This document shows, one piece after another, positions 35,656 to 44,352 of a stretch of 64,000 nucleotides of DNA. How positions within the stretch are numbered: the first letter of the stretch is position 1; every line of letters starts with the position of its first letter. The stretch is from Granulicella sp. L46 (GTDB taxonomy: Bacteria; Acidobacteriota; Terriglobia; Terriglobales; Acidobacteriaceae), in NCBI RefSeq assembly GCF_009765785.1, contig NZ_LMUT01000003.1, positions 29,199 through 93,198 on the forward strand, read 5' to 3'. Under the pieces are notes generated by a model. That model saw only the letters and a program-made list of their open reading frames with translations, was not told where the DNA came from and made no database searches. The position numbers and the translations under genes are program-made.

Positions 35656-37500
35656 CTAGCCAGCCTTCTCCGTCAGTTCGGCCCAGCGCTGGTAGACGGC
35701 ATCGTGCTCGGCCTGCGCGGCTTCCATTTCGGCGAGTGCCTCGGTGAGCGCGGCAGGGTCGGTGACGACGGCGTTGTCGTCGAGGCGATCGTGCGCGGCG
35801 GCCATGCGTGCATCGGCTTTGTCGACGCGTTCTTCGATGCCGTCGAATTCGCGCTGCTCCAGGTAGGAGAGCTTCTTCTTGCCCGGCGTTGGCGGTGCGC
35901 TGGATGTAGCCGAGGCGCGCTGCGAGCTGTTGGCTGCAGCCTGCTGGTTCGCCACGTAGCCCTGCTCGACGCCCTTCCACTCTTCCCACTGCGAGTAATC
36001 CGCGAAGACGCGCGCGTGGGCGTGGCCGTCGAGGCCAAGCACAATGTTGGAGACACGATCGAGCATATAGCGATCGTGCGTGACTAACACGAGCGCTCCC
36101 TTGAACTCGAGCAGCGCCTCTTCGAGGATTTCGAGCGTGGGAATGTCGAGGTCGTTGGTGGGTTCGTCGAGCATGAGGACATCGGCCGGCTGCAACATGA
36201 GGCGCGCGATCAGCACACGGCCGCGCTCGCCGCCGCTGAGGCGTTCGACGGGCTGGTTGAGCTGGTCGCCGGTGAAGAGAAACTTTGCGGCATAGCTGGC
36301 GACGTGCACTACGCGATCCTGGTAGACGACTGAGTCGGAGTCGGGCGCGAGGGCGCGGCGCAGCGTGAGTGTGGGGTCGATCTCGCGCAGTTGCGAGAAG
36401 TACACGATGCGCAGGCCGTTGGCGCGTTTGATCGTGCCCTTGGTCGCAGGGATTTCGCCCGACATGGCGCGCAGAATGGTCGTCTTGCCGCTGCCGTTGG
36501 GGCCGACGAGGCCTAGTTTCATGCCGTTGGTGACGTTGAAGCTGACGCCGCCGACGATCTCTCGGCCGCCCAGCGAGATGCTGACATCTTCAAACTCGAT
36601 GAGCCGCTTGGTCTGGCGCTCGGTTGCGTTGAACTCGATGCCGGCGCTCGATGTACGGGTGCGCGAATCAACATCCGCGAGCTTGCCGATGAGCTCGTGC
36701 GCGTTATCAATGCGCGCTTTTGCCTTGGTGGCGCGGGCTTTGGGACCGCGACGCAGCCACTCAATCTCCGTCTTGACGCGGTTGCGCAGGCCTTCCTGCA
36801 TTTTGCTCTGAGCTTCGACGTAGAGCTCGCGGCCTTCGAGAAATTTTGAGTAGGTTCCGCGCACACGCAGCACGCCCTCGGCGTAAACGCGGCTTAGTTC
36901 GACGACCTCGCTGGCGACGTTCTCGAGGAAGTAGCGATCGTGCGAGACCACGACGCAGGCAAACCGTGCGCTGCGGAGTACACCTTCGAGCCATTCAATG
37001 CCTTCGAGATCTAGGTGATTGGTCGGCTCGTCGAGCAGGAGCACATCGGGTTCGGTGACCATGGCTTCTGCAATCGCCAGCCGCTTCCTCCAGCCACCCG
37101 ACAGGCTGGCCGCCTCGGCATCCATACGGATCGAGGTATCGGTTCCGTCATCGGCAAATCCGGCGCGGCCGAGGGTCTCGCGCAGGCGCTGCTCGCGTTC
37201 GTTGGCGGGGACGCTGGCGCGCTCGAGGGCGGCTTCCATCACGCTGCGGACGGTCATGCCTGCGGCATACTCGGAGATCTGGCGGACGTAGCCGATGCGC
37301 GCGCGGCGGCGCACGGAGACCTCGCCGGAGTCGGGCTCGACTTCGCCGGCCAGCACGGCCAAAAGCGTGGACTTTCCGGCGCCATTGGGGCCGATGAGGC
37401 CGATCCGGTCGCCCTCGTTTACTGCAAAGGAAATTTTTTCGAAGAGAGGCGTGGCGCCGAAACGCTTGGACACGCCTTGTGCATTGAGAATTGGTGGCAT
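35656..37500 (-). CDS. uup: ABC-F family ATPase, Uup type
   Basis: A 614-residue soluble protein with two ABC ATPase domains. The Walker A motifs are GLIGPNGAGKSTLL and GLVGPNGSGKTTIL, the signatures LSGGWRKR and LSGGERGR, and the Walker B motifs VLLLDEPTNHLD and VLMLDEPTNDLD. The inter-domain linker has RRGPKARATKAKARI, typical of Uup, and a C-terminal coiled coil (about 545-614) is present. Uup binds ribosomes and branched DNA and limits tandem-repeat deletion. The ATG at 37500 is chosen; a GTG one codon earlier is possible. The gene is convergent with the amidohydrolase. Confidence 0.92.
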   Translation of the reverse strand: MPPILNAQGVSKRFGATPLFEKISFAVNEGDRIGLIGPNGAGKSTLLAVLAGEVEPDSGEVSVRRRARIGYVRQISEYAAGMTVRSVMEAALERASVPANEREQRLRETLGRAGFADDGTDTSIRMDAEAASLSGGWRKRLAIAEAMVTEPDVLLLDEPTNHLDLEGIEWLEGVLRSARFACVVVSHDRYFLENVASEVVELSRVYAEGVLRVRGTYSKFLEGRELYVEAQSKMQEGLRNRVKTEIEWLRRGPKARATKAKARIDNAHELIGKLADVDSRTRTSSAGIEFNATERQTKRLIEFEDVSISLGGREIVGGVSFNVTNGMKLGLVGPNGSGKTTILRAMSGEIPATKGTIKRANGLRIVYFSQLREIDPTLTLRRALAPDSDSVVYQDRVVHVASYAAKFLFTGDQLNQPVERLSGGERGRVLIARLMLQPADVLMLDEPTNDLDIPTLEILEEALLEFKGALVLVTHDRYMLDRVSNIVLGLDGHAHARVFADYSQWEEWKGVEQGYVANQQAAANSSQRASATSSAPPTPGKKKLSYLEQREFDGIEERVDKADARMAAAHDRLDDNAVVTDPAALTEALAEMEAAQAEHDAVYQRWAELTEKAG

Positions 37501-37510
37501 CACACCCAGT

Positions 37511-38134
37511 TTACTGGTTTGCGATGGGTGTGCGCTGTGGGGGGTACTGGAGGCTCGGTTTTACGTTCAATCGGAATGTCGGCTTGTTCGTTCGCAGCAA
37601 TGGCGACTCTACGTTGTAGGCGGCCAGCTTCCACACTCCATCGACATTGTGGAGACAGATGGTTTCGTTCCCTGAACCCTTGTCGAATACGGTGGAATAG
37701 TGGAGCGTCAAGAAACTTCCCATCGTCTCGTCCATGGAATCGTCGCTATCGGTCTGGGTTGAAGAGCGAGGGGCACCTAGCCGCGTCCGAACGTTATCAA
37801 ACATGCCATTGGATGTCTCGGCAGTGATTGTTTCTCTGTAGGTTGCATCGGAGTTGGCGAAGATACCTGCATCGTCCGCGACCATCATCTTTTGATGGAG
37901 AGCGGTTACAGCCGCTTCAGCTTTATGCGACTGCGCGTGGGACCATTTAACGAAGGCAACTGACCCTCCAGCCAAGGCCAGGACCAGGATGCTTGCAGCA
38001 GCCCACTTCCAGGCTGGGACAGGTTCGAGGACCATGGGTGGAGGAGGAGGAATGAACGGGCGCGGAGGCCAAGCGGGTGCGGCTTCCTTCGGAACGGCTG
38101 GTTGCTGCTGCTGCCCGGGATTGATTTCGTTCAT
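37511..38134 (-). CDS. Membrane-anchored protein of unknown function, proline-rich N-terminus
   Basis: A 207-residue protein. The N-terminal 40 residues are rich in Pro and Gln (PRPFIPPPPPMVLEPVP), followed by a membrane helix (about 43-62) and an outer domain that includes ALHQKMMVADDAGIFAN and a terminal beta region (FLTLHYSTVFDKG). The domain resembles DUF4019-like folds, but weakly. ATG 38134 is preferred because GAGGG lies six bases before it. It is just upstream of uup on the same strand and could be its operon partner. Function unknown. Confidence 0.7.
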   Translation of the reverse strand: MNEINPGQQQQPAVPKEAAPAWPPRPFIPPPPPMVLEPVPAWKWAAASILVLALAGGSVAFVKWSHAQSHKAEAAVTALHQKMMVADDAGIFANSDATYRETITAETSNGMFDNVRTRLGAPRSSTQTDSDDSMDETMGSFLTLHYSTVFDKGSGNETICLHNVDGVWKLAAYNVESPLLRTNKPTFRLNVKPSLQYPPQRTPIANQ

Positions 38135-38193
38135 TCGCATCCCTCGTGGCACTCAGTCGTCGGATCTCTCAACTCTCGCCGACCGCAAAGGAC

Positions 38194-38502
38194 CTAGTCG
38201 AGGTCGAAGTCGCGAATTGGCTTACCTGTGTTCGGCGACTCTTTGGCCTTCTTGACGGCCTCAGCGAACTTCTTGGCCATCACATCGTCCTTGTTTTTTT
38301 CCGCCTGGACGGATTGCGCAAAGATGGATTCGCGGCGGGCGTCCTGCTCTTTCAGGGCTTTCGCAGCGGCGCCGAAGTCCTCGAAGGTCTTCTTGCGCGG
38401 GGCGGGGGTATGCGCAATCACCGACCGGCTGACCGGGTCCACCTTCAACATCCCGCCACAATCCGGGCACATCACTTCAAATGGCTGGTCGCTCAATCCC
38501 AT
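38194..38502 (-). CDS. Small protein with a single CxxC zinc-ribbon half-site
   Basis: A 102-residue protein with VMCPDCGGMLKVDP near the start, a Cys-x-x-Cys knuckle with no second pair in sight, then charged helices rich in Lys, Ala and Glu (ESIFAQSVQAEKNKDDVMAKK) and an acidic end. Metal binding would need a dimer or partner. It seems to be a conserved Acidobacteria protein of unknown role. It lies in a row of small genes on the minus strand with the neighbouring membrane proteins. Confidence 0.7.
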   Translation of the reverse strand: MGLSDQPFEVMCPDCGGMLKVDPVSRSVIAHTPAPRKKTFEDFGAAAKALKEQDARRESIFAQSVQAEKNKDDVMAKKFAEAVKKAKESPNTGKPIRDFDLD

Positions 38503-38548
38503 AACAAACCTCGACTAAAACAGCCTCCGGCATTTGCTGGAAACGTCT

Positions 38549-38794
38549 CTATCGATTGTACGGCGGCGGCGGCACATACCTGTAGACGAAGCGAGGTGTG
38601 TCGTTTGCGGCCCATACGAGGGCAAGGACCCAGCCGATCAACGTCCAGCCAAAGAAGAGATTAATCAGGAAGATCCACCAGAAGTTCTCAACGTGGCGGG
38701 ATCCCGCGACGAAGGTTGGGAGGAAGTGGATGAAGAACGCGACGACGCCGATCAGGACCAACACCAGGATTGGTAATCCCAAAAGAAAGGTCAT
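38549..38794 (-). CDS. Superinfection immunity protein-like membrane peptide (Imm_superinfect)
   Basis: An 81-residue protein of two membrane helices: MTFLLGLPILVLVLIGVVA and a second with the family phrase FWWIFLINLFFGWTLIGWV. It ends in a short PPPPYN tail. The domain was named for the phage T4 Imm protein, which blocks DNA entry of superinfecting phage, but most chromosomal copies are not linked to phages and none is nearby. Hence an immunity role is only a possibility. It precedes the zinc-ribbon gene on the same strand. Confidence 0.82.
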   Translation of the reverse strand: MTFLLGLPILVLVLIGVVAFFIHFLPTFVAGSRHVENFWWIFLINLFFGWTLIGWVLALVWAANDTPRFVYRYVPPPPYNR

Positions 38795-38834
38795 GCCCGA
38801 AAGTATCGCGCACGTAGTTACTTATGTATAGAGG

Positions 38835-40481
38835 TCAGAGGAATACAACTCGATGCCCCGGGCATTCCTGGGAAGCATGGCTCACCAGGAGCGAGGGCAG
38901 CGCGTCGCCGTATCGGGCGAGGAACCATACGCCGCCGAGCAGGCGCTCCTGCAGGTGGCCGTCCGGGTACAGGCTTAGCATGATGGCCGTCGCGTGCTTG
39001 TGCAGCGATGCCTGCTTCTGCAGCTCGAAGTTCGCAGCCATGCGGCGCAGGCGGTTCATCTGGTAGCGCATCTTGCTGGCAGAGACGCCGGCAGCGCGGC
39101 CGAGGTCGGCGCTCATCGAGGTCATGTATTCGGTGAGCGCAGTGAGCTCGGCGTCCATGGAGCTGCCAACGGCTGCGATTTTGCGCTTGCCTTCGATGGG
39201 CATGGCGCGGGCGGCGAGGCGAAGAGCCAGGTTCGCGACCGTCTTCGCCTCGAGCACCTGCGGAAACTGCACCTCGTGCGCGGCCATGGCGGACACGATC
39301 GCCGGCTCTACCAGCGTTGCCATCAGCCGTGGCAGCACCGGCGTTACGCGACCGAGGATGCGGCTGTACAGCACCTCCGACTGCGCAAAGTAGGCGATCT
39401 CGGCTGGGCCACCGATATAGGCGGCAGTGGGCAGAATGGTGTCCTGGAAGACGGGTCGCAGGAGCGCGTTGGGACTCAGGCGCTCTGGTTCGGCAGCAAG
39501 AATCTGCAGCAACTCCGCAGTGGTGTAGCCGTGTGCACCGGCCTTCCACTCACCGTCGGCGGTTCGACGCAACGGCAGGCGTGCGCCGGTCTCGGCATCG
39601 ATGAGGAAGAGTAGCGAATGGTCGGCGGTGACCAGCACCTGCGCGTGATATCCGGCGGCCTCGAGATCCTGCGAGCGCACAAGCAACGCATCTTCGAGTT
39701 CGTCGGCACGCTCGAGCGCGGCTTGCAGAACACTGGAGCCCATGGCGTGGAAGTCGCGTGAGGCAGCGTCCATGACGATCAATCCATACTCGGCAAAAAT
39801 CTTCGTGAGGAGCCGGCCAAAGGCTGAGGCGAGTGTTGCGCCGGGGGTGTAACACTCGCGCAACACATTGCTGATGGGCGCCCAGGCGAGCAGCTCGCTG
39901 GCCTGGTTGAGAGTGGCCTCCAGACGCTTGAGGCCCTCATCGCTGCCGCCATCGACGGGCAGTGTGCCCACCGGAAACGGGCGCGCCGCCTTGAGGCCCA
40001 GGCTCAGGGTTTCTACCGCGGTCTTGGAGAGCAGCGCGAGTTGATCGACCTCGGCGAGATCGTGGTCCTCGGTGGCCAGCCAGAAGATGGGAACGTGATC
40101 GCGGCCACTGGCTTTCGTTGCATCCTGCGCTTTGCGAATGACGGTGGCGGCCTTGAGAAGCGTTAGCAGCGGGCCTCCAAACAAGACGACCTGCTGGCCA
40201 GTGACAACGGCTGCAGCGCCTTGCTTGAGGCGCTCGATATTGGCGAAGACAGCCTCGCCGGCGGAGAAGTTTTCAGCCTGCACACGCAACGCTTCCGCGA
40301 GGCGGCTGCGGTGAGAGGTATCAAGGGTGGGTGAAGTGCTGGCCCAGTCCATCGAAAACGGGTTGGACGGATACCAGCGCCGCAGAGCCGCCGGATGCGA
40401 AGCGGCGGCGTGATCCGCGAAGTCGCGGAAGAGCGGCGTGGTGCCGGGCAGCGTCGAGATGGGGTAACACTGGGAGTCCAT
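38835..40481 (-). CDS. bshC: Bacillithiol biosynthesis cysteine-adding enzyme
   Basis: A 548-residue BshC, which couples cysteine to glucosaminyl-malate in the last step of bacillithiol synthesis. The family phrases are VVTGQQVVLFGGPLLTLLKA and VPIFWLATEDHDLAEVD, followed by a long coiled-coil arm (about 420-500) and a C-terminal part. BshA and BshB are not in the window. BshC is typical of Firmicutes, Bacteroidetes, Deinococcus and Acidobacteria, and so supports the assignment of the organism. It is transcribed alone. Confidence 0.93.
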   Translation of the reverse strand: MDSQCYPISTLPGTTPLFRDFADHAAASHPAALRRWYPSNPFSMDWASTSPTLDTSHRSRLAEALRVQAENFSAGEAVFANIERLKQGAAAVVTGQQVVLFGGPLLTLLKAATVIRKAQDATKASGRDHVPIFWLATEDHDLAEVDQLALLSKTAVETLSLGLKAARPFPVGTLPVDGGSDEGLKRLEATLNQASELLAWAPISNVLRECYTPGATLASAFGRLLTKIFAEYGLIVMDAASRDFHAMGSSVLQAALERADELEDALLVRSQDLEAAGYHAQVLVTADHSLLFLIDAETGARLPLRRTADGEWKAGAHGYTTAELLQILAAEPERLSPNALLRPVFQDTILPTAAYIGGPAEIAYFAQSEVLYSRILGRVTPVLPRLMATLVEPAIVSAMAAHEVQFPQVLEAKTVANLALRLAARAMPIEGKRKIAAVGSSMDAELTALTEYMTSMSADLGRAAGVSASKMRYQMNRLRRMAANFELQKQASLHKHATAIMLSLYPDGHLQERLLGGVWFLARYGDALPSLLVSHASQECPGHRVVFL

Positions 40482-40588
40482 GCAGGTTTTAGTCTCTCAT
40501 CCTGAGACTCTTTGGATGCTCGAGGCGGGGCTCCGATGCAGCAAATCCTCGCGTGCGCCGGTCCGGGCGCGTCGTGTACTGTACGGTC

Positions 40589-41281
40589 ATGGGAACCAAA
40601 AAGACCTCGACTGCTAAAAAGCCTAAGCCCACTTCCCCGTCCCCGGCAAAATCAAGCCCTGCGAAGAAGAGCCCGGCAAAGACGTCTACTACGGTTGTGC
40701 CGAAGCCGGTCAAGCTGACGGGCCGTGGCCGAACCGTATCGTCCAAAACCGTGTACCAAGGCAACGTCTTCTGGGTGACGCGGGACGAGGTGGAGGAGCC
40801 GGGCGGCGTGAAGGCGACCCGTGATGTGATCCGCCACAACGGTTCCGTGGTTATTCTTGCCGTCGATACGGAGACGAACCCGAAGGACCCGGGCATCCTA
40901 TTGATCCGGCAGTATCGTCACGCAGCCGGCAAGCTGATGCTGGAGTTGCCGGCTGGCCGGATTGAGCCTGGAGAAAAGCTGGTTCCTGCTGGTAAGCGCG
41001 AACTCATCGAGGAGACCGGCTACCGAGCGAAACGCTGGTCACACCATTGCAACTACTACGCGAGCCCGGGCTTCTTGACCGAGACGATGACGATTCTGCT
41101 GGCCGAGGGCCTTACCCAGGGCGAAGCCGCGCCCGAGGAAGACGAGAAGATTGAATTGCACATGACGCCGCTGTCCGAGGTTCTACGGCTTATTCGCTCG
41201 GGCAAGATCGAGGACGGAAAGACGTTGATCGGCGTGTTGATCTATGACGATCTGTGGCGCTCGAAGTCTGCGCAGCGCTGA
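40589..41281 (+). CDS. NUDIX hydrolase, ADP-ribose pyrophosphatase-like
   Basis: A 230-residue protein. The first 40 residues are a basic, repetitive Lys/Pro/Ser/Ala tail (KKPKPTSPSPAKSSPAKKSP), and the rest is a NUDIX domain. The NUDIX box is complete (GRIEPGEKLVPAGKRELIEE, then TGY). Strands ILLIRQYRHAAGKLMLELP suggest the ADP-ribose pyrophosphatase group. It hydrolyses nucleoside diphosphates linked to another group. The low-complexity N-terminus is unusual and may bind nucleic acid or be a disordered tether. The ATG at 40589 is the first suitable start. Confidence 0.92.
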   Translation: MGTKKTSTAKKPKPTSPSPAKSSPAKKSPAKTSTTVVPKPVKLTGRGRTVSSKTVYQGNVFWVTRDEVEEPGGVKATRDVIRHNGSVVILAVDTETNPKDPGILLIRQYRHAAGKLMLELPAGRIEPGEKLVPAGKRELIEETGYRAKRWSHHCNYYASPGFLTETMTILLAEGLTQGEAAPEEDEKIELHMTPLSEVLRLIRSGKIEDGKTLIGVLIYDDLWRSKSAQR

Positions 41282-41417
41282 GCCTTGCTGTAGCTCCGCC
41301 AAAGGCCATTCCCGGTCAAAATATTCATTTTGCCTTTATGTTTGCAAGGCGACATAAGAAAAAAGAGGTCGTACGGTCTGGAATCTGACGATTCCCGAAT
41401 ATCCTCAGGCCGCCTAA

Positions 41418-41490
41418 GTGCTCGTATTTGCGTCATACCCTGTAACATCTTCCGGCCACGCGGAAGGTATATTTCGAGCACGGTAAGGGA
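41418..41490 (+). promoter_or_regulatory. Structured 5' leader before the cold-shock gene
   Basis: The 211 bases between the NUDIX gene and csp hold no gene. GTGCTCG (41418-41424) pairs with CGAGCAC (41475-41481), and a CTTCCG/CGGAAG hairpin (41449-41466) is nested inside. The outer stem ends a few bases before the ribosome site TAAGGGA. A long structured leader controlling cold-induced translation is known for cspA of E. coli; the same role here is inferred. Confidence 0.5.
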
Positions 41491-41493
41491 CCC

Positions 41494-41709
41494 ATGGCAC
41501 AGTACAAAGGGACAGTTAAGTGGTTCAACAACGCAAAGGGCTACGGATTTCTGGGGCGTGAGGATGGCCCCGACGTCTTCGTACATTACAGTTCCATCAA
41601 GCTGGAGGGCTATAAAACGCTGAAGGAGGGCGACGAGGTGGAGTTCGACGTGATTCAGGGAACGAAAGGTCCGCAAGCGGACCAGGTCACGCGGACGAAG
41701 TCGGTTTAG
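41494..41709 (+). CDS. Cold-shock domain protein
   Basis: A 71-residue CspA-like protein with the five-strand OB fold that binds single-stranded RNA and DNA. RNP1 is KGYGFL (15-20) and RNP2 is VFVHY (28-32). It acts as an RNA chaperone during cold or growth changes. The length matches the family and the ATG has AAGGGA before it. The long, structured leader suggests post-transcriptional control. It is followed by polX after 95 bases. Confidence 0.94.
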   Translation: MAQYKGTVKWFNNAKGYGFLGREDGPDVFVHYSSIKLEGYKTLKEGDEVEFDVIQGTKGPQADQVTRTKSV

Positions 41710-41804
41710 CGCACAAGGCCGCGATTCGCTGGGGAACGGCCAAAACTTTACAATCGAAGCAGATCCGGGCCGCGTTGCACCTTTGGCCCGGACTTCGACT
41801 TTTT

Positions 41805-43640
41805 ATGGACAACATTACCCTCGCTCGGCTGCTTGATGAAACAGCGGCACTGCTGGAGATCGACGCGGCTGACACGTTTCGTGTCCGATCGTATCGCCGC
41901 GCCGCGGAAGCGGTGGAACAGCAGACCACACAACTTGCCACGCTCGCGACGGAGGATGCAGATCCGAAAGCGTTGCTGGCTATTGCCGGAATCGGCAAAG
42001 GGATGGCGGCGAATATCCGTGACCTGGTGGCGACCGGAACGATGCCCCTGCGCGAAGAATTGCTGCAGCGCTACAAGGCGAGCATGCTGGAGTTGTTGCG
42101 GCTGCCCGGCATGGGCCCGAAGACGGTGGCGCTCGTCTATTCCGCGCTGGGCGTGAGCGATATCGATGGCCTTGAGGAAGCTGCCAAGCGCGGCGATCTG
42201 CTGCCACTGCCGCGCATGGGCCAGAAGTTTACCGACAAGCTGCTCAAGGGGATTGAGGACTATCGCAAGAACTCTTCCCGCTTTCGCATCGACGTGGCGC
42301 GCCAACATGCGGAACGTATCAGCGAACTCATTCGACTGTTCCCGGGGATTGAGACGATCACTCCAGCAGGCTCCCTGCGCCGCGGCCGCGAGACGGTCGG
42401 CGATCTTGATTTGCTGGTGACCGGCCCAGCGTGCGAACCCGACGTCGTTGCCGCAGCGGTCGAGCATGTGGCGACACTGCCGCTCATTGACAAGCTGTTG
42501 GCGCGCGGCCAGAACAAGGTTAGCTTCACCCTGCGCAACAACCTGCAGGTGGACGTGCGACTGCTCCCGCGCGCCAGTTACGGCGCCGCGCTGCAATACT
42601 TTACCGGCTCGAAGATGCATAACGTGGCACTGCGTCAGCGGGCGATCAAACGTGGCCTTACCCTGAGTGAATATGCGTTGCTCCGGCTCGAGGACAATGT
42701 GGTCGTGGCGGCAGCTACCGAGCAGGAGATTTATAACGCGCTGGATCTCGATTACATTCCTCCTGAGCTGCGCGAGAACTGCGGTGAACTTGAGGCCGCG
42801 GCGAAACATACGCTGCCGCAGTTGATCGTCCGCGGCGACATACGCGGCGATCTGCACATGCACACCACTGAGTCCGATGGCAGCAACTCGATCCGCGAGA
42901 TGGCCGAGGCCGCGATCGATCGCGGGCTGGAATACATTGCGATCACCGACCACTCCAAGAACCTGGCGATGACCAATGGCATGGACGACACACGCGCGCT
43001 TGCCCATGCACGCCGCATTCGCGAGGCCTCCGCCGAGCTCGCTGCAGAGTTTGCCGCAGGACGCGGGCCGCAGTGGGAACGCTACGAAGCTCGGTTGAAG
43101 AACAACGAAACCGATGTAATCAAGCCGGCGATTCCCTTCCGTATTCTCGCCGGTGTCGAAGTCGACATCCTGCTCGATGGCTCGCTGGATTTAGCCGACG
43201 AGACGCTTTCGCAGCTCGACATCGTGGTCGCGAGCGTTCATTCCGGCTTCAACCAGACTGCGGAAGAAGTGACGGCGCGCGTGTTGCGGGCTGCTGAAAA
43301 CAAGCACGTGCATATCCTCGGCCATCCCACTGGCCGCAAGGTGCTGCAGCGCGAGGGGTACAAGATCGACCTTGCCCAATTGCTACCGGCTGCGGCGCGC
43401 CTGGGAGTCGCCGTCGAACACAATGCAGCGCCGGCGCGTGCAGATCTGAACGACTTGAATCTGCGCCTTGCCAAAGAACATGGATGCAAGATCGTGGTGA
43501 ACACCGACGCGCACGTGACCGACGAGCTCGATCAGATCGACCACGGAATTGTGCAACTGCGTCAGGCGTGGCTGAGTCCGGGCGATGTCCTCAACACGCG
43601 TCCTGTTGAGGAGCTGCTGGCAGCGCTGCGAAGAACCTGA
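41805..43640 (+). CDS. polX: DNA polymerase X with PHP exonuclease domain
   Basis: A 611-residue family X polymerase. Order: 8-kDa-like helix-hairpin-helix part (TFRVRSYRRAAEAVEQ), HhH motifs (LRLPGMGPKTV), the nucleotidyltransferase site with Asp200 and Asp202 (TVGDLDLLVTG) and a third Asp in LQVDVRLL, then a C-terminal PHP domain (RGDLHMHTTESDGS, YIAITDHS, HILGHPTG, VVNTDAH) with 3'-5' exonuclease activity. It fills short gaps in base excision repair. The start at 41805 is preferred over a TTG at 41775. Confidence 0.95.
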   Translation: MDNITLARLLDETAALLEIDAADTFRVRSYRRAAEAVEQQTTQLATLATEDADPKALLAIAGIGKGMAANIRDLVATGTMPLREELLQRYKASMLELLRLPGMGPKTVALVYSALGVSDIDGLEEAAKRGDLLPLPRMGQKFTDKLLKGIEDYRKNSSRFRIDVARQHAERISELIRLFPGIETITPAGSLRRGRETVGDLDLLVTGPACEPDVVAAAVEHVATLPLIDKLLARGQNKVSFTLRNNLQVDVRLLPRASYGAALQYFTGSKMHNVALRQRAIKRGLTLSEYALLRLEDNVVVAAATEQEIYNALDLDYIPPELRENCGELEAAAKHTLPQLIVRGDIRGDLHMHTTESDGSNSIREMAEAAIDRGLEYIAITDHSKNLAMTNGMDDTRALAHARRIREASAELAAEFAAGRGPQWERYEARLKNNETDVIKPAIPFRILAGVEVDILLDGSLDLADETLSQLDIVVASVHSGFNQTAEEVTARVLRAAENKHVHILGHPTGRKVLQREGYKIDLAQLLPAAARLGVAVEHNAAPARADLNDLNLRLAKEHGCKIVVNTDAHVTDELDQIDHGIVQLRQAWLSPGDVLNTRPVEELLAALRRT

Positions 43641-43646
43641 GCCAGC

Positions 43647-43685
43647 GCCGCGAGCTATCCTGAGCTACCGCCGCGCGCTATCCTG
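43647..43685 (+). repeat. Duplicated 16-base sequence
   Basis: GCCGCGAGCTATCCTG and GCCGCGCGCTATCCTG start 23 bases apart, between polX and the next gene; the second copy ends a few bases before that gene's ATG. It could be a chance duplication or a weak regulator site. Confidence 0.6.
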
Positions 43686-43691
43686 TGGAAG

Positions 43692-44285
43692 ATGCCTGAA
43701 CCCGATCTCACACTCGCACCCCCGCCCGACAATCATCGCCTGATCCCTATGCTCGTCATCGCCGGCATTGTGATGACCGCGGTCGGCGTGGCGGTCTACA
43801 TGCTAAATCCCCGCAAGACAGCGGAGATTACCGTGCAGAAGACCGAGGTCTTCGCGCCGCACACAGAGTTCAAGCAAACACCCAGCAGCAGTCAGATCGT
43901 CGGCGCGGCTGCGGCGTCTGAGGACGATGTCTATGTGGTTGCTACGCTGAGAATTCAGGACAAGCTGCGCCTGCCGATCTTCCTGACCAACACCTCCTCC
44001 ACGATGACCAACGAGGATGGTTCGACGCTGGAAGCGACGGTGGTCCCGCCGCTCGATCTGCCGCGGTTGGAACAGACGTTTCCACAGATCGTTCCGCTGG
44101 TCAGCGCGCCTGCCCCGCCGCCGCTTGAGTTTGAGGATGCGATCGCAGCAGGAACCACCCGCGCCGGCACCGTCGTTCTGCTGTTCCCACAGACAACGGA
44201 GAAGCAATGGCGTGCAAAGAAGTCGGCGACGCTGACCGTGCATCTCGCGCACGACGCCGCGCCGATCAACGTCCCTCTGCCGTAA
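43692..44285 (+). CDS. Membrane-anchored protein of unknown function
   Basis: A 197-residue protein: short cytoplasmic N-terminus rich in Pro, a single membrane helix (about 18-37; MLVIAGIVMTAVGVAVYML), and an outer beta-rich domain (VYVVATLRIQDKLRLPIFLT, AGTVVLLFP, ATLTVHLAHD). This looks like an Ig-like sandwich with no enzyme residues. GTGGAAG precedes the ATG. It is in the same direction as polX and ends at a terminator, so it may be in that unit. No function is known. Confidence 0.72.
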   Translation: MPEPDLTLAPPPDNHRLIPMLVIAGIVMTAVGVAVYMLNPRKTAEITVQKTEVFAPHTEFKQTPSSSQIVGAAAASEDDVYVVATLRIQDKLRLPIFLTNTSSTMTNEDGSTLEATVVPPLDLPRLEQTFPQIVPLVSAPAPPPLEFEDAIAAGTTRAGTVVLLFPQTTEKQWRAKKSATLTVHLAHDAAPINVPLP

Positions 44286-44296
44286 CCATCAAAAAT

Positions 44297-44325
44297 AGGG
44301 GCTGCACAGTGTCTGTGCAGCCCCT
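44297..44325. terminator. Rho-independent terminator hairpin
   Basis: A 13-base perfect inverted repeat (AGGGGCTGCACAG, three-base loop TGT, and its complement) lies between two converging genes. T-tracts are weak (TTC on the right, A-run on the left), so it serves better for the leftward gene. Confidence 0.8.
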
Positions 44326-44352
44326 TCAAAGCAAACGTGGTTTGTAAGGTGA

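Noticed and set aside
35637..35661. Terminator from the GGCTAGC/GCTAGCC inverted repeat between the amidohydrolase and uup
   Set aside because: Only a seven-base stem with an 11-base loop and no T-run, and it overlaps the uup stop codon.
38549..38794. A prophage or phage-defence island around the Imm_superinfect-like gene
   Set aside because: No integrase, structural phage gene, restriction enzyme or composition change is seen; neighbours are bshC and uup.
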